61,052 nucleotides of DNA from Peptoniphilus timonensis JC401 (lineage in GTDB: Bacteria; Bacillota; Clostridia; Tissierellales; Peptoniphilaceae). The DNA lies in assembly GCF_000312025.1 (NCBI RefSeq), contig NZ_HE978595.1, forward strand, positions 227,791 through 288,842, read 5' to 3'. Shown in pieces: positions 28,062 to 37,545 of the stretch. The notes below the pieces were generated by a model. The model did no database searches. It worked only from the letters and a program-made list of their open reading frames with translations, and was not told the origin of the DNA. Each line of letters begins with the position of its first letter. Position 1 is the first letter of the stretch. A program made the position numbers and the translations under genes.

Positions 28062-28766
28062 ATGGAAGAGAAAATACTCGTAGTAGACGATGAATCTGCA
28101 ATTTCTGATATTATAAAGTTTAATTTTGAAAAGGAAGGCTACATTATGGAAACTGCTGACAACGGCAGAGATGCCATAAGTCTTGCAGAAAAAAATAATT
28201 ACGACTTGATCCTTCTAGATATAATGATGCCAAAGTTAAATGGTTTTGAGGCATTAAGGGAAATTAGAAAAAATTCTGATGTACCTGTAATTATGTTGAC
28301 AGCAAGAGAAGACGAAGTGGATAAGGTGCTTGGTCTCGAACTTGGTGCAGACGATTATGTTGTCAAGCCCTTCTCTATGAGAGAGCTTCTCGCAAGAGTA
28401 AAGGCAGTCCTAAGAAGATTTGATGGTCAAGACAAAAAAGAAGATGACTCATCTATCTTAAAGGTTATGGATCTTGAAATTGATCTAAATAAATACCAAG
28501 TAAGAAGAGGTGACGAAGTTGTTGAACTTACACTTCGTGAATTTGAACTTCTAAAATTCTTAGCATCATATCCTGGAACAGTTTTTTCAAGAGAAGAACT
28601 TCTTGAAGAGGTTTGGGAATATGAATATTATGGCGATATAAGGACAGTTGATGTTACTGTTAGAAGACTCCGTGAAAAAATAGAAGATGAGAAAAAAGGC
28701 TTTAAATACATCAAGACTAAAAGAGGAGTTGGATATTTCTTTGCATCAGATAATGGTGAAGGCTAA
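28062..28766 (+). CDS. walR: Response regulator WalR (YycF)
   Basis: 234 aa, OmpR family. The receiver domain has acidic DDE near residue 10, the phosphoacceptor Asp53 in DLILLDIMMPKLNG, and Lys102 in DDYVVKPFSMREL. The C-terminal winged helix (about 134-230) contains ELTLREFELLKFLASYPGTV and VDVTVRRLREKIE. It controls wall hydrolase genes. Identity rests on sequence and on the following walK-walH-walI-walJ order. The stop overlaps the walK start (TAATG). Confidence 0.95.
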   Translation: MEEKILVVDDESAISDIIKFNFEKEGYIMETADNGRDAISLAEKNNYDLILLDIMMPKLNGFEALREIRKNSDVPVIMLTAREDEVDKVLGLELGADDYVVKPFSMRELLARVKAVLRRFDGQDKKEDDSSILKVMDLEIDLNKYQVRRGDEVVELTLREFELLKFLASYPGTVFSREELLEEVWEYEYYGDIRTVDVTVRRLREKIEDEKKGFKYIKTKRGVGYFFASDNGEG

Positions 28767-30574
28767 TGAATCACTCTATTAAATCTAGATTTATTTTAAT
28801 TTATGTTGTTCTTGTACTAATTTCTATGTTTATCGCTTCTACTTTTATAATTGATAGGTTAGAAAATGTGCAATTAGAAACGGCAACAACATCTATGGTA
28901 AAAACTATGGATACCCTTGCCACAACAACATCTGCTTTTTTTAAAGATAATAATTATGAAACACTACCCCAGCTTGATGAAACTCTAAAAGACTGGGGTA
29001 TTTCCAGTGAAGAATCAGCCTATATAATTTCACCTGAAAAGGCTCCAAAAATCCTTGCTAACACAAAAAATATTTCCACAAAGGAAAAAGAAGATGCCTA
29101 TTCTTTAAAATTTATTGAACCAAAACTTGTTATGGATGCCCTATCTGGCAAAACTCGAGAAAAAATTGTGGAATACAAAAACGAAGGAAATGTAGAAAAA
29201 CACATTGCCAGACCAATTTTATCTGGAGATGGAAATATACTTGCAATAATTTACATGACAAGAAATTTAAATTCAATTTATTCTGTAATTGACGATTCAA
29301 AAATTATAATTACTTATGCAACTTTAATTTCACTTATAACAACATCAATTCTCGGTTATTTTATTGCCAATTCTATAACAGGACCTATTCGTTCCTTGAC
29401 TAAAAAGGCTAAGGCCCTTGCCAAGGGTAATTTTAACCAAAGTGTTGAAATAAAAAGCAATGATGAAATTGGTGAATTAGGTATGATGTTTAATTTCTTG
29501 ACTAAGGAACTTCGTGAAACTATAGAAAAAATGGATCTTGAAAAATCAAAGTTAGATACCATCTTTAACTATATGGCTGAAGGCGTAATTGCTATTGATA
29601 GAAGTAACAAGCTAATCCACGCAAATTCCATAGCTAAAAAGATTTTAAATATTTCAGAAAAAGACTTCAACAGAGAAATTAATTTAAAGTCAATTAATTT
29701 ATACAATATTGACTACAAAAAGGTCGAGAGTCTAAAGGGAGAAGAACTTACTAAGATTTCTGATACTTTTTATAAAATTAAGTATGCTCCCTATAAGTCA
29801 GATGCCCTCATAAATTCTGGTCTAATAGTTGTTTTGCAAGACGTAAATAAGGAGCACATGCTTGATATAATGCGTAAAGAATTTGTGGCAAATGTAAGTC
29901 ACGAATTAAAAACTCCTATAACTACAATAAAATCTTACACAGAAACTCTTCTTGATAGCGAACTTGATAGACAGTCTGAAAAGAAATTTTTAAGGGTAAT
30001 TGATAGGGAAAATTCTAGAATGTCTAGAATTGTAACAGATTTACTTTCTCTTTCTAATATTGACTACAATAAGGACAAGGTAAACTTCTCGAATTTTGAC
30101 ACTTATGAATTTATTGACGAGGCAATTGAATCTCAATCCTTACTTATAAATCAAAAAAATCACAAGATTGAATTAAATATTGCCATGGACGTAAAAGATA
30201 TCTATGCCGACAGAAATGGTGCAGATCAAATTCTTACAAATATTATTTCCAATGCCTGCAAGTACACCAAAGACAAGGGTAAAATTTCTATTGACGCAAA
30301 AAATAAAGATGATTTTGTAGAAATAAAGGTAACTGATAATGGAATTGGAATACCAAAAGAAGACTTACCAAGAATAACTGAAAGATTTTATAGAGTTGAA
30401 AAAGGAAGAAGTAGAGAAATGGGTGGAACAGGACTTGGCCTTTCTATTGCAACAGAAATGATAAAATCCTTTGGGGGAAATTTAAGTATTGAATCTGTTT
30501 TTGGAGAGGGAACCACAATTACTCTACTCTTTAAGGCCAGTGAGGGTGATAATTATGAAGAAGAAGTATCCTAA
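28766..30574 (+). CDS. walK: Sensor histidine kinase WalK (YycG)
   Basis: 602 aa. TM1 (about 9-27), an extracytoplasmic sensor domain (28-175), TM2 (about 180-200), HAMP (SITGPIRSLTKKAKALAKGN), PAS (about 260-370) and HisKA with His379 in ANVSHELKTPITTIKS. The HATPase domain has N box IISNACKYTKDKG, DNGIGIPKEDLPRI and GGTGLGLSIA. This domain order is that of WalK. It phosphorylates WalR in response to wall state. Confidence 0.95.
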   Translation: MNHSIKSRFILIYVVLVLISMFIASTFIIDRLENVQLETATTSMVKTMDTLATTTSAFFKDNNYETLPQLDETLKDWGISSEESAYIISPEKAPKILANTKNISTKEKEDAYSLKFIEPKLVMDALSGKTREKIVEYKNEGNVEKHIARPILSGDGNILAIIYMTRNLNSIYSVIDDSKIIITYATLISLITTSILGYFIANSITGPIRSLTKKAKALAKGNFNQSVEIKSNDEIGELGMMFNFLTKELRETIEKMDLEKSKLDTIFNYMAEGVIAIDRSNKLIHANSIAKKILNISEKDFNREINLKSINLYNIDYKKVESLKGEELTKISDTFYKIKYAPYKSDALINSGLIVVLQDVNKEHMLDIMRKEFVANVSHELKTPITTIKSYTETLLDSELDRQSEKKFLRVIDRENSRMSRIVTDLLSLSNIDYNKDKVNFSNFDTYEFIDEAIESQSLLINQKNHKIELNIAMDVKDIYADRNGADQILTNIISNACKYTKDKGKISIDAKNKDDFVEIKVTDNGIGIPKEDLPRITERFYRVEKGRSREMGGTGLGLSIATEMIKSFGGNLSIESVFGEGTTITLLFKASEGDNYEEEVS

Positions 30575-31894
30575 GTCACTTTCTACTTTTTTAATATTTT
30601 TCTTAATTCTCTTGCTTGTACTTCAATCAAAAAATCTTTGGCTTTCCTTTGATGGAAAAACTGAAGATGAAATACAAATTGGAGATGTTGATGAGTTTTT
30701 GCAAGAAATCTTGACACCTCAAAGGATAATTGCAAACCTTGGAGATAGACAGCACTACATGACAACTGATCTTAGACCTTATTGGAAAATGACTGGAGAA
30801 AATATTTCTGAAAAACTTCAAAAGGCAACTTCAGAAAATTTAAAATTAATTGATACTGAAGAGTATTTAAATCTTCAAAAGGAAAAATCCTTAGTTTTTA
30901 AATTTAATTCTCCTTTATCAGGTTCAGTTTTTGTAAATCTCATAGGTGACAAGAGAAATAGCAACGACATAAATTTAAGTGTCGATTCAATTTATATATC
31001 TGATCTTGGAGAAATTTATATTAGCGGAAGCAAAAATTTTTACAAACTTGTGGATATAAAAGTAGATTTTGAAATTGATGAAATTTTAAAAGAAGTAAAA
31101 GCCAAGGGAATTAAAGCTGTGAATTTTTATGAGGCCTATGGTATAAAAAAGGATATTTATATTCCAGATGAAGATTATCTTTCTCTTCAAAAGGTATCCT
31201 ATGTTTCTGGACTCTACAATCTTGAAGAAAATAAAAAATCAAATCTTGCCGAAAGATTTTTGGGTATTCCCATTGACTTTATTAGAGAAATGACTGTGGA
31301 CGGGAAAAATACTTATGTCTACGAAAATGAATATCTATCTCTTTCAAGCGATGGGATAATAGAATACTCCCTTGAATCTAGTTTTGATGTTAAAACAAGA
31401 GATTTAAACAAGTCTCTTGATCGTGCTATCGAATTTATTGCCCAAAAAACTGGAATTAGTTCTGGTATTTATCTTGAAAAAATAGAACCATGTAACTACA
31501 ACGACAACTTGGGATATAGATTTTTCTTTAACTTAAAGGAAGGTCAAATACCTCTAGTTCTGCCATCAAAGGACCACAGTTTTATAGAAATTGATGTCTA
31601 TTCTGAATTTGTAAAAAATTATAGGGAATACTACATTCGTAAGGACAACAACCCAATTTACAAAAAAGAAAAATTTATATAGAGGGTATTCACAAGATTT
31701 TAAAAAAGAACAGGAAGGTCTTTGATTACAAAGCTGTAATGGATATTTTATCTTCAATTGACAACTTAAATCTAGTTTATCTTAGTTTTAATAATTATGA
31801 GGCTGAAGAGCCAATGCTGGCTTTTGAAATGGCATACATGGGAAGTATGTACTACTTCAACACTGAAGATGGAAGGCTAATGATGGTGAGGTAG
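30555..31894 (+). CDS. walH: WalH (YycH) regulatory protein, frameshifted near its 3' end
   Basis: A membrane-anchored accessory of WalK. One N-terminal TM (LSTFLIFFLILLLVLQSKNL) is followed by an extracytoplasmic YycH domain. The frame as written stops at 31682 after KKEKFI. An alternative frame continues with FDYKAVMDILSSIDNLNLVY to a natural stop at 31894, 4 bp before walI. The indel lies in the A-rich stretch at about 31660-31675. One missing base is enough; a second indel near 31720 gives another plausible reading. ATG 30555 overlaps walK by 20 bp, with GAGGGTG upstream. Confidence 0.85.
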
Positions 31895-31898
31895 CTTT

Positions 31899-32746
31899 AT
31901 GGATTGGAAAAAAGTTAAAAAATTTTAATAATCGCCCTAATAGTTGCCAATGTAGTTTTATTTTGCTACAGTCACTACAACAATTTTAGGCTTAGAAACG
32001 AATCTACTAGAAGGGATTTTGTAAAAGAAGTAACTGCCCTATTATCAGAAAAAAACATAAGTCTTGACACAAAAATCCCAAGATCAATTAAAAAACTTCC
32101 TTCTGTTTTAGTTTCTTTTGAGACTTCAACAGAAGAAGATATAAAGGAAAGGTATTTTGATGGCAAGGGAAGTGTAGAAAGACCTAGTACAGACCTTGCT
32201 GAAATATCCTTAAATGATGAATATATAAATCTAGTTAATGGTAGAAGAGTCTACTATGAAAATAGAAAATCCGAAAATAATTACGATATAAAAAATCTTG
32301 AAGAAGCACAAAAAATTGCCACAAAATTTTTACTTGATAAAAAATATGACACAAGAGATATTTATCTAAGTTATTATGAAGAATCTGATGGAAAATATAT
32401 TCTAAATTACACTAAAATTTTTGACAATATACCTGTAGAATCTTCCTACACCAATTTTATAATAGATAAAAGGGGAGTCATGTCCATGGATAGACTGTGG
32501 CTAGAGGCCCTCGATAAATCTGAGCAAAAAATATTTTTGACACCTGCTCCAAGAGCCCTTTTATCTCTCTTAAATAAAAGTGATTATTACAACAAGACCA
32601 TAGAAAAAATCACGCCATGTTTTTACTTTAATCCAGAAGACCAAGGTTATATTGAAGACATCACTCGTGCAGTAAACGGTCGTGCCATCCCTTCTTGGAA
32701 AGTTAAATTTACAGACGGTGAATACACAGTTCTATCGAATTACTGA
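31899..32746 (+). CDS. walI: WalI (YycI) regulatory protein, frameshifted near the start
   Basis: ATG 31899 (GAGG 7 nt upstream) reads MDWKKVKK and then stops. One extra A in the A6 run at 31917-31922 opens the frame through ILIIALIVANVVLFCYSHYN (single TM anchor) to the stop at 32746, about 282 aa in total. The extracytoplasmic YycI domain includes EEAQKIATKFLLDKKYDTRD and a C-terminal GRAIPSWKVKFTDGEYTVLS. With WalH it modulates WalK. The downstream part has no start of its own near the break, supporting a sequencing error. Confidence 0.85.
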
Positions 32747-32793
32747 ACTTAACAATTTTAAAAGCCTATGTTAGAATATGTGTGGAGGTTTTT

Positions 32794-33579
32794 ATGAAAT
32801 TTTGCTCTTTGGCAAGTGGCTCTAGTGGCAACTGCCAATATGTTGAATATAAAGATACAAAAATTATTATAGATGCTGGACTTTCTGGCAAAAAAATCGA
32901 AGAAAACTTGGAAAAAATTGGTGTTAAGGCCAGTGACATTGACGCTGTATTTGTAACTCACGAGCACATTGACCACATAAAATCTGTGGGAGTTTTATCA
33001 AGAAGACACGATTTAAAAGTTTTTTCAAATATGATGACTTTAGATGGCATGCTTCCTACAGTTAAAAAACTCGATCCAAAGAATACTTTTATCTTTGAAA
33101 ATGGAAAGAGCTTTACTTTTAAGGACCTTGAAATTATGCCCATATCCACTTTTCATGATTGTGCAAGTGGTTGTGGATTTGTAATAAAAGGAAATAAAAA
33201 GATTTCTCTTTTAACTGATACAGGTTGGGTTAATCAAGATGCCATGGAAAAAATGGATGGTTCAGAACTTTTTTATCTTGAATCAAACCACGATGTAGAT
33301 ATGCTAGTACATGGAAGTTACCCTTATCCGACAAAACAAAGGATACTTTCTACTAAGGGACATCTTTCAAATGAAAATGCAGCAGAAGTTCTTTCAATGA
33401 TTTTGAAAAAGAAACAAGAGCAAGTTCTCTTAGGTCATCTTTCCACAGACAACAACTTGCCAGACTTGGCACTAAAGACAATTAATGATACCCTTGCATC
33501 GGAAAATAAAATAGAAAACACAGACTACAAAATTGATGTTGCACCTAGATTTGTGCCATCAGAAGTCTATGAACTTTAA
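32794..33579 (+). CDS. walJ: Metallo-beta-lactamase fold hydrolase WalJ (YycJ/VicX)
   Basis: About 261 aa. MKFCSLASGSSGN opens the fold. The metal motif is THEHIDH, followed by STFHDC and SLLTDTGWV, and then LESNHDVDML with LGHLSTDNN. YycJ homologues are dinuclear-metal hydrolases, some shown to act as DNA exonucleases in mismatch repair (family knowledge). ATG 32794 follows GGAGG by 5 nt; the frame begins at 32782 but lacks a better RBS. Standard wal-operon position. Confidence 0.92.
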   Translation: MKFCSLASGSSGNCQYVEYKDTKIIIDAGLSGKKIEENLEKIGVKASDIDAVFVTHEHIDHIKSVGVLSRRHDLKVFSNMMTLDGMLPTVKKLDPKNTFIFENGKSFTFKDLEIMPISTFHDCASGCGFVIKGNKKISLLTDTGWVNQDAMEKMDGSELFYLESNHDVDMLVHGSYPYPTKQRILSTKGHLSNENAAEVLSMILKKKQEQVLLGHLSTDNNLPDLALKTINDTLASENKIENTDYKIDVAPRFVPSEVYEL

Positions 33580-33602
33580 TAGAATTTAAAGGGAGGAAAT
33601 AT

Positions 33603-34349
33603 TTGAACATACTACTTACAAATGACGATGGAATAAATGCAGAAGGCATAGAAATCCTAGCAAGAGCCCTCATAAAAGAAGGACACAAGGTCACAATCTC
33701 TGCACCAAATGTTGAAAATTCTGGTAAATCTCATGCTATTACCTTTAAGAGTCCACTTATGGTTCAAGAGACAAAATTAGAAGGTCTTGAAGAAGTTAAA
33801 AGCCTTTGCGTTTATGGAACACCTGCTGATTGTGTAAGAGCAGCAGTCCATTTATTAGACGAAAAATTTGACTTTTGCTTTTCAGGTATAAACTCTGGAT
33901 TTAATGCAGCAACAAATGTCCTTTATTCAGGAACAGTTTCTGCAGCAATTGAAGCAAATTTATTTAATATTCCTGCCATTGCTGTGTCAGCTCAGTGGAT
34001 AAAGGGTCATTCAAAATTTGAAACTGCAGCAAAAGTAGCTGTAGATGTCTTTAACAAAATAGAAGATTTAAAAAGGATTCAAGTTTTAAATATAAACGTG
34101 CCTTACCTTGATTATGAAGAGCTAAATGGAATAGAAGTTTGCAAAGTTGGAGCTGACGTTATGTCTATCTACGACATATCAGAAGAAGGCGAAGGTTATA
34201 ATATGAGATTAAAGGGCTTCCCTAAAGAAAACAACGACAAAGATTCTGACATCCACTATCTAAAAGAAGGCTACGCAACTCTAAGTCCTCTCTTGTACGA
34301 TGTAACTAACTTAACTCTTATAAATGAATTGAGAGAAATGTTAAAATAA
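33603..34349 (+). CDS. surE: 5'/3'-nucleotidase SurE
   Basis: 248 aa. NILLTNDDGINAEGI supplies the metal Asp-Asp pair. NSGKSHAITF, CVYGTPADCVRAAV and FSGINSGFN complete the SurE active site. It dephosphorylates nucleoside monophosphates. The start is TTG 33603, with GGGAGG 7 nt upstream. It lies 23 bp after walJ, at the end of the same operon. Confidence 0.93.
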   Translation: MNILLTNDDGINAEGIEILARALIKEGHKVTISAPNVENSGKSHAITFKSPLMVQETKLEGLEEVKSLCVYGTPADCVRAAVHLLDEKFDFCFSGINSGFNAATNVLYSGTVSAAIEANLFNIPAIAVSAQWIKGHSKFETAAKVAVDVFNKIEDLKRIQVLNINVPYLDYEELNGIEVCKVGADVMSIYDISEEGEGYNMRLKGFPKENNDKDSDIHYLKEGYATLSPLLYDVTNLTLINELREMLK

Positions 34350-34371
34350 TTAGTCCTCGAAAGGAAAAATC

Positions 34372-34443
34372 GTGAATTACAAATTTACTTTATTATTTTT
34401 AATTTTTTTAATCTTTGGAATATTTTTTAGAACAATAATGTAA
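34372..34443 (+). CDS. 23-aa predicted transmembrane microprotein
   Basis: GTG 34372 with AGGA 7 nt upstream encodes MNYKFTLLFLIFLIFGIFFR and then TIM. It is almost entirely hydrophobic with one N-terminal Lys and a C-terminal Arg. It lies between surE and its terminator, so it is in the operon transcript. It may be real or a chance AT-rich frame. Confidence 0.35.
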   Translation: MNYKFTLLFLIFLIFGIFFRTIM

Positions 34444-34455
34444 ATAAATGAATTT

Positions 34456-34476
34456 AAAAAGTCCTAGTGACTTTTT
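34456..34476 (+). terminator. Terminator of the wal-surE operon
   Basis: Stem AAAAAGTC/GACTTTTT, loop CTAGT, followed by a T-rich tail. Confidence 0.75.
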
Positions 34477-34512
34477 ATTTTTTTGTTATAATCTAATAAA
34501 GAGGTGATGAAT

Positions 34513-34992
34513 TTGAAAAAATTACATATAATATTTGCCCTCATTCTAATTTTATCTGCCTGTCAAACTAGAAGGACAGATAGTCTTTACAATTACAAGA
34601 CAAATTATGTTGGTGACAACTCCAAAGTTTCACATATAATATCAAATCAAGATTATCCAAAGGACTTTGAAGTGGGAGCAATTGAAATTCTTTCAAGAAA
34701 ATCGCCCTATGGTATTAAAGTCTTTGTAAAAGATACATCAAATATAAAAAGAGAAGATATTTTTAAAAATGCCATAACAAGTTTTGCCCTAATAAAAAAT
34801 CTGGACAGAATTTATTATGTGGAAAGTGGCAGAGATTTTGAAGAGGAAAAAAATAAAGAGTTAAAAGATAAGATTTTTATTTTTTATAGAAAAGAAATAG
34901 AAGAGATCTTGGAAGAAAAAAATACTAGCCTTGAAGAGATTTCAGAAAATAAAGAAAATTTTGAAAACTTTATAAATAATTGGGATAAATAA
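34513..34992 (+). CDS. Putative lipoprotein (DUF4825-like)
   Basis: About 159 aa. Lipoprotein signal KKLHIIFALILILSAC (lipobox LSAC). The mature part has YNYKTNYVGDNSKVSHII and KSPYGIKVFVKD, which resemble DUF4825 domains (recalled, not searched). A charged helical tail (EEILEEKNTSLEEISENKEN) ends the protein. TTG 34513 has GAGGTG 6 nt upstream and is preferred over GTG 34504 or ATG 34507, which overlap that RBS. It has its own promoter region after the preceding terminator (TATAAT at about 34487). Confidence 0.75.
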   Translation: MKKLHIIFALILILSACQTRRTDSLYNYKTNYVGDNSKVSHIISNQDYPKDFEVGAIEILSRKSPYGIKVFVKDTSNIKREDIFKNAITSFALIKNLDRIYYVESGRDFEEEKNKELKDKIFIFYRKEIEEILEEKNTSLEEISENKENFENFINNWDK

Positions 34993-35068
34993 AAAAGAGA
35001 AGGTATAAATGATTTAAACTCCCTAAATAAAACTTATGGGAATCAAATCAAAATATCCTTCTCTTTTT
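34992..35068. terminator. Bidirectional terminator, long inverted repeat
   Basis: Perfect 12-bp arms AAAAAGAGAAGG/CCTTCTCTTTTT around a 50-nt loop that itself holds TCCC/GGGA. It sits between the convergent lipoprotein and mgtE genes, with A/T tails on both sides. Confidence 0.65.
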
Positions 35069-35071
35069 ATT

Positions 35072-36401
35072 TTAAACTCCTATTAGGATTGTCGCTATTT
35101 CAAAATAAACAAATAATACTAAGGTATCCACAATTGTTGTAATAAGTGGACCTGCCATTATTGTTGGGTCAACATTAATTTTTTCTGCAATAAGTGGCAA
35201 TGTTCCACCAATAATTTTTTGATAAAACTATTGTAGTTAAAAGAGTAACAGAAACTGTTAAAGTTACTCCTATACTTACACTATCTAGTATGGACATTCT
35301 CACAATATTTACAATTACAAGAATGACACCAACAATTAAACCTATTCTAAGTTCCTTAAACATAACTTGAAGAAATTCTTTAAATTCAATTTCTCCTGTA
35401 TAAATACCACGAATAACTGTTGTAGAAGATTGCGTTCCAGCATTTCCACCTGAGTCCATTAGCATCGGTATATAAGCAGCCAATGCAACACTTGAAGCCA
35501 GAAGTGCTTCATATTTTTTTATAATAAAACTAGTAAAAGTTGCTGTCACAAGACAAATTATAAGCCACATTGTCCTGTCCTTTGCAAGTTTTAGGACTGA
35601 CTTGTCCCAGTAATGTTCTGGTGAAGATTCACTAATACCGTGGATGTTACCCAAGTCTTCTTCATACTCTTCATGCATTACGTCGATTGCCCATTCTGCT
35701 GGCACAATACCAATAAGTCTTCCTTCAGAATCAGTTACAGGAATTTCTGATAAATCATACTTATGTGCCAACTTTGCAACAAGTTCTTGGTCATCCGTTG
35801 CATATACACTGGCATTTATAGGGTGCATAAATTCTTCAATATCATCAGTTTTATTTCTATTACGAAGAAGGTCTGCCAAGTTCGCATATCCAATTAAAAC
35901 TAAAGATTTATTTGTAACCCAAACTTGTTCTAGCCTATCTGCATCGAGATCAGAATGAATAATTTTTTCAAGAGCTTCTGTTGGAGTAGTAGTATTTTTA
36001 ACAAATATAAAACCAACTGACATAATAGAACCAACAGATTCCTTTGGATATCCCAAAAGTTCATTAATAATTGGTCTTCTATCTTCTTCTATATATTGGT
36101 CCATAAACTTTCTTACCATGTTGGCAGGAAGTTCTTGCAAAGTATCTACAACTTCATCTTCTTCCAACTCTTTCATAAGACTCATAATTCTATCTTCAGA
36201 AAGCGAGCCTATAATCTCGATTTTTTTCTCTCTAGGCAAAAGTGAAAAAGCATCCGCCAAGAGGTCCTTATTAAGAAGTTTTATCCAAATTGCAATATCT
36301 TCTTTTGAGAGGTCTTCTAGTCTTTCTGCAATATCAACAGGATCCATCTTGTTGATTCTGTATTGCAAGTTTTTTAACCTTTCTCTATCTAAGTTGTTCA
36401 T
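35072..36401 (-). CDS. mgtE: Magnesium transporter MgtE (one frameshift)
   Basis: About 443 aa after correction. The cytosolic MgtE N domain (MKELEEDEVVDTLQELPANM) is followed by two CBS domains (about 135-255, Mg2+ sensing), a connecting helix and five TM helices. YIPMLMDSGGNAGTQSSTTV is the MgtE pore signature. As written the frame ends at 35175 in a wrong tail. Removing one T from the T6 run at 35215-35220 restores IIGGTLPLIAEKINVDPTIM and then AGPLITTIVDT to the stop at 35072. ATG 36401 follows AAGGAGG. The leader at 36434-36585 probably regulates it. Confidence 0.92.
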
Positions 36402-36442
36402 GTTACCTCCTTATTCTTTAATGATTTTCTGCATAAAAAAAT

Positions 36443-36457
36443 CCGCTGTCTAGGCGG
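36443..36457 (-). terminator. Leader terminator upstream of mgtE
   Basis: Minus-strand CCGC/GCGG stem with a 7-nt loop CTAGACA, followed by A then T7. It lies between the leader ORF and mgtE. The stem is short, so termination may be conditional. Confidence 0.5.
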
Positions 36458-36480
36458 TAAAGAGGCACACTTAAATAGAC

Positions 36481-36555
36481 TTACAATATGTAAATCACAA
36501 AACTTTCTTTATCGCATAGACTTATACATTTAATCCAGGGTCGACTGGTATCCAT
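36481..36555 (-). CDS. mgtE leader peptide candidate (24 aa)
   Basis: ATG 36555 follows GGAGG by 7 nt. It encodes MDTSRPWIKCISLCDKESFV and then IYIL, ending at TAA 36481, upstream of the leader terminator. The strong ribosome site and its position suggest a translated control peptide, comparable in concept to MgtL of Salmonella mgtA, but no similarity is claimed. Confidence 0.5.
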   Translation of the reverse strand: MDTSRPWIKCISLCDKESFVIYIL

Positions 36556-36626
36556 ACAAACACCTCCATATTTGTTATTTTATCATATAAGAAACAATTA
36601 GACTATTTTTAATTTTCACATAAAAA

Positions 36627-36646
36627 ATCCACCTCTTTTGGTGGAT
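36627..36646 (-). terminator. Terminator of the XRE regulator gene
   Basis: Stem ATCCACC/GGTGGAT followed by T6 on the minus strand, directly after the TAG stop. Confidence 0.8.
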
Positions 36647-37209
36647 CTAGTTTTTCTTTTTAATAATGTAATAAAAGACTATCATAGGAGATGCCATGTA
36701 GATTACTGGAAGAACAAGTTTTGAGAACACATTGTATTCCAAGCCTTCCAACTTTTCTGCCAAATCTTTATATGCTTGTGGAAAAGATATTAGTGCAATT
36801 ATCATGTAAATTGTGAATATTAAATAGGGCATTTCACTGGGATCTCTCCCCAAAAATCTTTCTATAAAAAGAAAATAATAGACAGAAAAAAGAAAATTCC
36901 TATAAATAAGAGACAGGCATAGATAAAAATATCCCAAATTCCCTTAAAAACCATTTTTTTCTTGTTTACTTTTTTTATATTTTCTTCTTTTTTGTCTTTT
37001 TCTTCGATTTCCTCTTTATTATCACCAATAAAATATGCCATTTCTACTCCAAAGACCTCTGAAAGCTCCCTTAGATTTGTCATAGTTGGCGTTGATTTTT
37101 CTGTTTCCCACTTTGATATGGCTTGTCTTGTAATTCCAAGTTTATTTGCCAGTTCCTCTTGTGATAATTTATTTTCTTTTCTCTTGGATTTTATTTTTTC
37201 GCCATACAT
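36647..37209 (-). CDS. XRE-family HTH protein with C-terminal membrane domain (one frameshift)
   Basis: About 187 aa after correction. Residues 5-60 form an HTH_3 domain (LSQEELANKLGITRQAISKW). A charged linker (KEEIEEKDKKEENIKKVNKK) leads to three TM helices. The written frame stops at 36862. Adding one base to the A5 run at 36866-36870 continues FFFIERFLGRDPSEMPYLIF to the stop at 36647. A membrane-anchored one-component regulator is the likely class; target and signal are unknown. Confidence 0.78.
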
Positions 37210-37333
37210 GTGTCCATCTCCTTGTAGTTTTTATTTCATAAAATAATATTCATCTTTTAATTTAAAATTAATCTCACTTATTTTTTAACAAAATTTAAAA
37301 TAAATTTTTAAATAGCATATTAATTTATAATTT

Positions 37334-37390
37334 AATATAACAAAAAAATATAAGCACCACAAGCAAATAGAGGGCAACTTTTGGTTGCAT
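37334..37390 (-). repeat. Dispersed 57-bp repeat, copy 1
   Basis: Resembles 51714-51768. Both begin AATATAACAAAAA on the plus strand and end GCAACTTTTGSTTGCAT (S = G or C). On the minus strand copy 1 contains ATG CAA CCA AAA GTT GCC..., an ORF reading MQPKVALYLLVVLIFFCYIK and then L. Identity is unknown. Confidence 0.5.
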
Positions 37391-37504
37391 CAAGCTTTTT
37401 TTAGCTTTTTTCAAAAATTTTTTACTTTTAATAATATATTTAAATAAGTAAAATCTATATTTTTACAAGCTATAGTGTTTAAGATAAACTTAAAACTTAC
37501 TTTG

Positions 37505-37545
37505 TATTATTTAAAATAAATTTACTATTATTTAAAATAAATTTA
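37505..37545. repeat. Tandem duplication of a 20-mer
   Basis: TATTATTTAAAATAAATTTA occurs at 37505-37524 and again at 37526-37545, separated by one C (period 21). Confidence 0.85.

Larger units (their letters stand above)
36434..36585 (-). promoter_or_regulatory. mgtE leader with small ORF and terminator (attenuator candidate)
   Basis: Minus-strand RNA holding a 24-codon ORF, two copies of AAGUCUAU (about 36510 and 36475), and a terminator CCGC-CUAGACA-GCGG with U7 (36443-36457), 42 bp before mgtE. GUCUA of either repeat can pair with UAGAC in the terminator loop. GUGCCUC (about 36464) can pair, with wobbles, to GAGGUGU at the leader-ORF ribosome site. No M-box consensus is recognised. Control by translation or Mg2+ is inferred from position only. 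Confidence 0.5.

Noticed and set aside
28062-34349. Phase variation explaining walH/walI frameshifts
   Set aside because: Runs are only 5-6 bases, and similar breaks occur throughout the window; sequencing error is simpler.
36434-36585. M-box Mg2+ riboswitch upstream of mgtE
   Set aside because: The region is too short and lacks recognisable M-box core elements; a small ORF plus terminator explains it better.
37334-37390. Start of a serine recombinase (KVALYLLV resembles KVALYLRVS)
   Set aside because: No downstream recombinase sequence; the match is about eight residues.
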